The notes beneath the pieces are model-generated. The model ran no database searches. It was given only the letters and a program-made list of their open reading frames with translations, and was not told the origin of the DNA. Positions 7,465 to 10,659 of a stretch of 10,659 bases of DNA are shown here, one piece after another. The translations under genes and the position numbers were made by a program. Position 1 is the stretch's first letter; every line of letters begins with the position of its first letter. This DNA comes from Candidatus Bathyarchaeota archaeon (GTDB lineage: Archaea; Thermoproteota; Bathyarchaeia; Bathyarchaeales; Bathyarchaeaceae). The stretch spans positions 1-10,659 of the forward strand of contig JAOZIC010000143.1 of assembly GCA_026014605.1 (NCBI GenBank). The letters are read 5' to 3'.

Positions 7465-7541
7465 TTTAAAAGCGCAACAATATTTTTTGTAAATGAGAGC
7501 AATGAAACAAAAACAGTCACAGGTGCACAACTGTAAACATT
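7465..7541 (+). promoter_or_regulatory. Candidate promoter elements for the winged-helix gene
   Basis: Two TATA-like elements precede the regulator gene. TTTAAAAG (about 7465-7472) would give a start near 7494 and a leader of about 65 nt. TGTAAACATT (7532-7541) is centred about 24 bp before ATG 7560 and would give a nearly leaderless transcript, which would fit the absence of a good SD. The rest of the 218-bp divergent region (7342-7559) shows no RNA gene or clear repeat. Confidence 0.3.
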
Positions 7542-7559
7542 TTTGGGAAAGTGTTATTG

Positions 7560-8006
7560 ATGCGAAGAGACGATGAATCAGAATTTGATTACCAACTTAG
7601 AGGAAAAGCGTGGAACGTTTACTGGCTACTTTTAAAAGCTGGACGCCCGATGAGTGTTCGCGAAGTAGAAAGAGCCCTTCATTTTAGCAGCCCAAGCGTG
7701 GCTAACCACCATCTTGAACAGCTGACACAAATCGGCTTAGTTCAACGACAAGAAATTGGAGGCAACTACGCATTAGTTGGCGAAGTGAAAATTGGAGTCC
7801 TCAAACACTTTGTAAAACTGGGCAGGCTCATGTTTCCAAGATACTTCTTTTACGCATTGTTTTCTTCGGCATTTTATGTGTCTTATCTTGCACTGTTTGT
7901 TGAAGAGTTTACAAGAGAAAGCCTGTTCATAGTGGCTTTTGGAGCAATTGTTTCGATTATCTTTTGGTACGAGGCAATCAGATTTTGGAGACTAAAACCA
8001 TTCTAA
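7560..8006 (+). CDS. Membrane-anchored winged-helix transcriptional regulator
   Basis: A 148-residue protein with two parts. Residues about 14-75 form an ArsR/MarR-like winged helix: AWNVYWLLLKAGRPMSVREV (helix 1-2), the recognition segment SSPSVANHHLEQLTQIGLV (44-62), and a wing ending in NYALVGE. A linker GVLKHFVKLGR leads to two hydrophobic helices (about 93-112 and 121-138) separated by an acidic FVEEFTRES turn. This predicts a DNA-binding domain held on the inner face of the cytoplasmic membrane. It presumably regulates nearby genes; the adjacent beta-propeller gene and the palindrome between them are the obvious candidates. ATG 7560 is preferred; GTG 7551 and TTG 7557 are in frame just upstream. 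No strong SD is present. The two C-terminal helices could sense membrane state or a partner, but no ligand site is recognisable. Confidence 0.85.
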   Translation: MRRDDESEFDYQLRGKAWNVYWLLLKAGRPMSVREVERALHFSSPSVANHHLEQLTQIGLVQRQEIGGNYALVGEVKIGVLKHFVKLGRLMFPRYFFYALFSSAFYVSYLALFVEEFTRESLFIVAFGAIVSIIFWYEAIRFWRLKPF

Positions 8007-8011
8007 CACCT

Positions 8012-8040
8012 TGTTCCAGTTTCTGGAACAGCATGTTCTA
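8012..8040. promoter_or_regulatory. Perfect 19-bp palindrome with extra half-site; putative operator
   Basis: TGTTCCAG-TTT-CTGGAACA (8012-8030) is a perfect 8+8 inverted repeat with a 3-bp centre. A further half-site, TGTTCTA, follows at 8034-8040. TTCTAAC also occurs on both sides (8001-8007 and 8036-8042). The palindrome begins 6 bp after the regulator stop and is centred about 33 bp upstream of the TATA-like box of the propeller gene. It could be a dimeric winged-helix binding site or an RNA hairpin ending the regulator transcript. The lack of a following T-tract makes the operator reading more attractive. Confidence 0.5.
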
Positions 8041-8049
8041 ACGCTTGGG

Positions 8050-8086
8050 ATAAAATACCTTTCCAATGTTATGGTGTTAGTAGTGA
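8050..8086 (+). promoter_or_regulatory. Putative promoter and weak RBS of the beta-propeller gene
   Basis: ATAAAATA at 8050-8057 resembles an archaeal TATA box. It predicts a transcription start near 8080 and a leader of about 13 nt that includes AGTGA (8082-8086), a weak SD 6 nt before ATG 8093. Its position just downstream of the palindrome suggests controlled initiation here. Confidence 0.4.
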
Positions 8087-8092
8087 AAAAAG

Positions 8093-10105
8093 ATGCAACG
8101 AGAAATCAAGAAAAAAACCATAACTTACGGAGTCGCTGCAGTTCTTTTAGTTACAATACTTGCAGCATCGATCTACAACTTCGGCGTAGTTGACCCGACT
8201 GTGCCATTCTTTTCTTCAGAACTTAAAACTTTTTCAAGTTTTGAGGAACTAGAAAACTTCATTTCAACAAACATGGAAACAGCCAGTGAAAATGAGAAGT
8301 TCTCTGCCTTTGATGGACTTACTATCGCTCAACGAGAATCAGGTAATGCATTAGATTCCGCCGCAGAAGCTGCACCTACTGCATCAGATGATTACTCAAA
8401 AACTAACATTCAAGTCGCAGGTGTAGACGAAGCAGACATAGTGAAAACAGACGGCGAATACTTGTATGTTGTTTCAGAATCGACCATTTACATTTTGAAG
8501 GCTTATCCTTACAACCAAGCAAGGTTGGTTTCAAAGATTACTTTAGACCAAGTTTATGGAGCTAAGATTTTTGTAAATGGCAACAAGTTGGTTGTTGTAA
8601 ATGACCAGCCTATTCTGTACTTTGCTGAGCCACTAGCACGAGACCTTGAAGACGATATAGTAGAAAATTCAGAAAATGGTACTGCCGACAGCAAACCAAT
8701 AATCCCAGAAGAAGATTACCTAATTCCTCCAACGTTTTACCGCAACGAGTTATCCATGAAAGTTTACGACATAACAGACAAAGCAAACCCTGTTTTGTCC
8801 AGAACCGTTGCGCTTAACGGTAGCCTTTCAGGCGTTCGGATGATTGGTAACTACGTTTACATGGTTACTAATCAGCTTGCTACACAATCAAATCCTGACA
8901 AAGAAACAGGAATTGACGTAGTTTTACCAACAATTGGGGGAGACCACGTTACCACAGTTGACCCAACCAGAATCAGCTACATAGACGTCCCAGACCAACT
9001 CTACTACATAACTACCGTAATTGCAGTTGATATAACAACCGATGCTGTTGCTCCAACTTACGAGGCTTTTCTGACAACACAAACAACAAGCATGTATGTT
9101 TCATTAAACAACATGTATCTGATTGCACCAAACACAAACAACTGGTTATTCATGGACACTGAAACTGAAGTTCAAGAAGAAACATTGATTTACAGAATCA
9201 AGCTTGACCAACAAAACATAGTTGTGGAAGCAGAAGGCAAAGTTGAAGGATTTGTTGTTGACCAATTCAGCATGGATGAATACAACGGATACTTCCGAGT
9301 AGCAACAACAGAATGGAACAACCGATGGACCGAAAAAGAAGGCTTCACAAGTGACTCTACAAACAACCTGTTCGTGTTAGACATGAACCTAGACTTGGTC
9401 GGAAAACTAGAGAACCTAGCACCCGATGAAAGCATATACGCAACAAGGTTCATGGACAACAGAGTCTACCTAGTAACCTTCCGACAAATCGACCCATTCT
9501 TTGTCATAGACACCTCCAACCCAGCACAGCCAACAGTTCTAGGATACCTGAAAATACCCGGATACTCAAGCTACCTGCACATATATGACGCAAACCACGT
9601 CATCGGAGTCGGCAAAGAAAACAGCACACTAAAGCTTTCGCTCTTCGACGTAACAGATGTTACAGCACCAATAGAAAAAGCAAAATACACAGTAGAAGGC
9701 GACTGGTCAGACTCTGAAGCACTTTGGGATCACAAAGCGTTCTTGTTTGAAAAATCAAAGAATCTACTAGCACTACCAGTAACAACAAGCACATACTCAA
9801 CAACCGATATCGAAGACCCAGTCATTCGTGACGAAAAAAGCAATACAACAATAATTGAACGAACTGAAATGATAACAGAAACATCCTACTTCCAAGGCGC
9901 ATACGTTTTTGACATATCCATAGAACAAGGATTTGTTCTAAAAGGAACAGTTACCCACACCGATGCCACAAACCCATACTCAGGAACTCAAACAATCCGC
10001 AGAATACTCTACATCGGAGATGTGCTTTATACAGTCTCAGACTCTATGGTTGCATTAAACAACTTGGAAAGCCTTGCACCACTTACGGAAATTGCGCTTT
10101 CCTAA
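8093..10105 (+). CDS. Membrane-anchored extracellular beta-propeller protein (PF09826/COG4880 type)
   Basis: A 670-residue secreted protein. Positively charged MQREIKKK is followed by one hydrophobic segment (about 10-30), a signal anchor or signal peptide. The family opening FSSFEELENFI (47-57) comes next. An Ala/Ser/Asp-rich linker (about 85-103) leads to the family signature TNIQVAGVDEADIVKTDG (104-121). After it, repeated blade-like patterns alternate hydrophobic strands with DITD, VDIT, DVTD and DTSNPA turns, ending in LYTVSDSMVALNNLESL, the usual C-terminal end of the family. It is therefore complete. Such proteins are predicted to fold as a beta-propeller distantly related to WD40 outside the cell; biochemical function is not established, with binding or surface-matrix roles possible. 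There is no catalytic motif I can recognise. It lies 86 bp after the winged-helix gene and is followed by a T-tract terminator. Codon composition becomes A/C-rich after about 9360. Confidence 0.9.
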   Translation: MQREIKKKTITYGVAAVLLVTILAASIYNFGVVDPTVPFFSSELKTFSSFEELENFISTNMETASENEKFSAFDGLTIAQRESGNALDSAAEAAPTASDDYSKTNIQVAGVDEADIVKTDGEYLYVVSESTIYILKAYPYNQARLVSKITLDQVYGAKIFVNGNKLVVVNDQPILYFAEPLARDLEDDIVENSENGTADSKPIIPEEDYLIPPTFYRNELSMKVYDITDKANPVLSRTVALNGSLSGVRMIGNYVYMVTNQLATQSNPDKETGIDVVLPTIGGDHVTTVDPTRISYIDVPDQLYYITTVIAVDITTDAVAPTYEAFLTTQTTSMYVSLNNMYLIAPNTNNWLFMDTETEVQEETLIYRIKLDQQNIVVEAEGKVEGFVVDQFSMDEYNGYFRVATTEWNNRWTEKEGFTSDSTNNLFVLDMNLDLVGKLENLAPDESIYATRFMDNRVYLVTFRQIDPFFVIDTSNPAQPTVLGYLKIPGYSSYLHIYDANHVIGVGKENSTLKLSLFDVTDVTAPIEKAKYTVEGDWSDSEALWDHKAFLFEKSKNLLALPVTTSTYSTTDIEDPVIRDEKSNTTIIERTEMITETSYFQGAYVFDISIEQGFVLKGTVTHTDATNPYSGTQTIRRILYIGDVLYTVSDSMVALNNLESLAPLTEIALS

Positions 10106-10128
10106 GTTCCCCCTCTTTTTCTTTTTTT
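10106..10128 (+). terminator. T-tract terminator after the beta-propeller gene
   Basis: Directly after the stop codon comes a C-run and then T5-C-T7 (10116-10128), a pyrimidine/T-rich tract typical of archaeal intrinsic termination. The convergent coiled-coil gene ends only a few bases beyond. Confidence 0.6.
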
Positions 10129-10131
10129 GAT

Positions 10132-10407
10132 TTAGTGTTTTATCAGCCCAACTTCAGTTTTTTTCAAGCTTTCAATCTGAGCAGACAAATTTTTTCTGCG
10201 TTCAAAGAGTTCATTAAGCTCAGTTAAGTAGTCAGAAATCATTTCCAGAAGATGGTTCGCTTCTTCTCCAGCTTCCTCTTTTTTATGTAGTATCTCAGCC
10301 GTTTTAATAAGACCACGAAGGTTACAAGTTATTTCTCCTTGAAGAACTGCTAAGGCTTTCACTGCCATATGCAACTGCACATCAACGGCTTGAATTTTGT
10401 TTTGCAA
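10132..10407 (-). CDS. Small coiled-coil protein of unknown function
   Basis: I do not recognise a family. The protein is almost wholly helical and charged, with heptad-like spacing, especially in HLLEMISDYLTELNEL and the following ERRKNLSAQIESLKK. This suggests two or three long helices forming a coiled coil or helical bundle. It has no signal peptide, membrane segment or metal motif, and one Cys near the middle. Two TTG starts are possible: 10425 (97 residues) and 10407 (91 residues). GGGGGAG at 10417-10423 lies about 9 nt before the second, and that SD overlaps the first TTG, so I chose 10407. A T-rich element at plus-strand 10446-10454 could act as TATA with a start near 10425. The gene converges on the propeller gene and diverges from a ferredoxin gene. 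A cytoplasmic oligomeric or adaptor role is possible but not shown. Confidence 0.6.
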   Translation of the reverse strand: MQNKIQAVDVQLHMAVKALAVLQGEITCNLRGLIKTAEILHKKEEAGEEANHLLEMISDYLTELNELFERRKNLSAQIESLKKTEVGLIKH

Positions 10408-10508
10408 ATAAGCAGTCTCCCCCAATATAGTAGTGTTAAAACTGACTAAAAAACAGAGCAGTCAAACCCAAACAAACGTTAAATCACTGATAAGTTAAAA
10501 AGTAAAAC

Positions 10509-10659
10509 ATGGTTGTAGAAATCAAAGTTGATTACCGCCGATGTAATGGCTGCAAAAAATGTGTTAAGGCATGCAGTTTCGGAGTTTTAGAGTGGTTTGA
10601 AGAACAACCAATAGTCACAAACCCAACCAACTGTACAGCATGCCTAGAATGCAAACATA
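10509..10659 (+). CDS. 4Fe-4S ferredoxin-type protein, 5' part (cut by window end)
   Basis: The first 50 codons of an iron-sulfur protein, open at the window edge. Residues 12-22 (CNGCKKCVKAC) provide the four ligands of one [4Fe-4S] cluster as CxxCxxCxxxC. C42, C45 and C48 in NCTACLECKH begin a second such motif whose fourth Cys would lie at about residue 52, just outside. This is a bacterial-type 2x[4Fe-4S] ferredoxin fold, acting as a stand-alone electron carrier or as the N-terminal domain of a larger oxidoreductase. The Cys-Pro often seen after cluster I is Cys-Ser here. ATG 10509 has no SD; TTAAAT at 10479-10484 is centred about 27 bp upstream, which fits a leaderless transcript. The partner enzyme cannot be told from this window. 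Confidence 0.8.
   Translation, partial: MVVEIKVDYRRCNGCKKCVKACSFGVLEWFEEQPIVTNPTNCTACLECKH

Noticed and set aside
7329..7520. A 63-codon minus-strand frame with a hydrophobic stretch upstream of the flippase
   Set aside because: It starts at GTG without a visible SD, overlaps the flippase start, and the low-complexity leucine run comes from a poly-AT intergenic stretch; no family recognised.
8012..8030. Reading the palindrome as a rho-independent bacterial-type terminator
   Set aside because: No T-run follows the hairpin, and archaeal termination relies mainly on T-tracts; kept only as an alternative to an operator.
8011..8193. A 60-codon plus-strand frame over the palindrome and the propeller start
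   Set aside because: It starts with TTG inside the palindrome arm and runs out of frame into the well-supported propeller gene.
10443..10464. TGACT/AGTCA inverted repeat between the coiled-coil and ferredoxin genes
   Set aside because: Only 5 bp per arm with a 12-bp gap in AT-rich DNA; expected by chance.
1..10659. CRISPR arrays, tRNA/rRNA genes, insertion sequences, defence genes
   Set aside because: I saw no repeat-spacer pattern, cloverleaf, transposase motif or terminal inverted repeats on either strand.

Overview
The window looks archaeal. It carries four methanofuran (MFR) biosynthesis genes, weak or absent Shine-Dalgarno (SD) sites at several genes, TATA-box-like elements about 26 bp upstream of plausible transcription starts, frequent TTG/GTG starts, and a T-tract terminator. 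No methanogenesis enzyme is visible. With a membrane-anchored winged-helix regulator, a secreted beta-propeller protein and a Wzx-type flippase in the same stretch, I would guess an uncultured lineage such as Bathyarchaeia that uses MFR/tetrahydromethanopterin-linked C1 chemistry. The lineage is inference; the MFR assignment is firm.

Positions 1-5690 are centred on MFR. An MFS transporter (+) converges on a HisA-like TIM-barrel gene (-). That gene diverges, across only 39 bp, from a tight mfnD-mfnF-mfnE operon (+) whose genes overlap each other. The operon converges on mfnB (-), with 8 bp between stop codons. MfnB makes the furan ring phosphate, MfnE activates it to the diphosphate, MfnD makes gamma-glutamyltyramine and MfnF joins the two halves. 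MfnA (tyrosine decarboxylase) and MfnC (aminotransferase) are not in the window. The HisA-like protein is the one member without a known step.

Positions 5691-7559 hold the mfnB promoter, a 14-TM-type polysaccharide flippase (-) and a 218-bp divergent intergenic region.

Positions 7560-10128 hold a membrane-anchored winged-helix regulator followed by a large membrane-anchored beta-propeller protein (PF09826/COG4880 type). Between them lie a perfect 19-bp palindrome, an extra half-site and a TATA-like box, suggesting a locally regulated surface-protein module. A T-rich terminator follows.

Positions 10129-10659 hold a small coiled-coil protein of unknown function (-), divergent from the 5' part of a 2x[4Fe-4S] ferredoxin-type gene cut by the window edge. 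No tRNA, rRNA, CRISPR array, insertion sequence or other mobile element was recognised. No gene-free stretch exceeds 300 bp.
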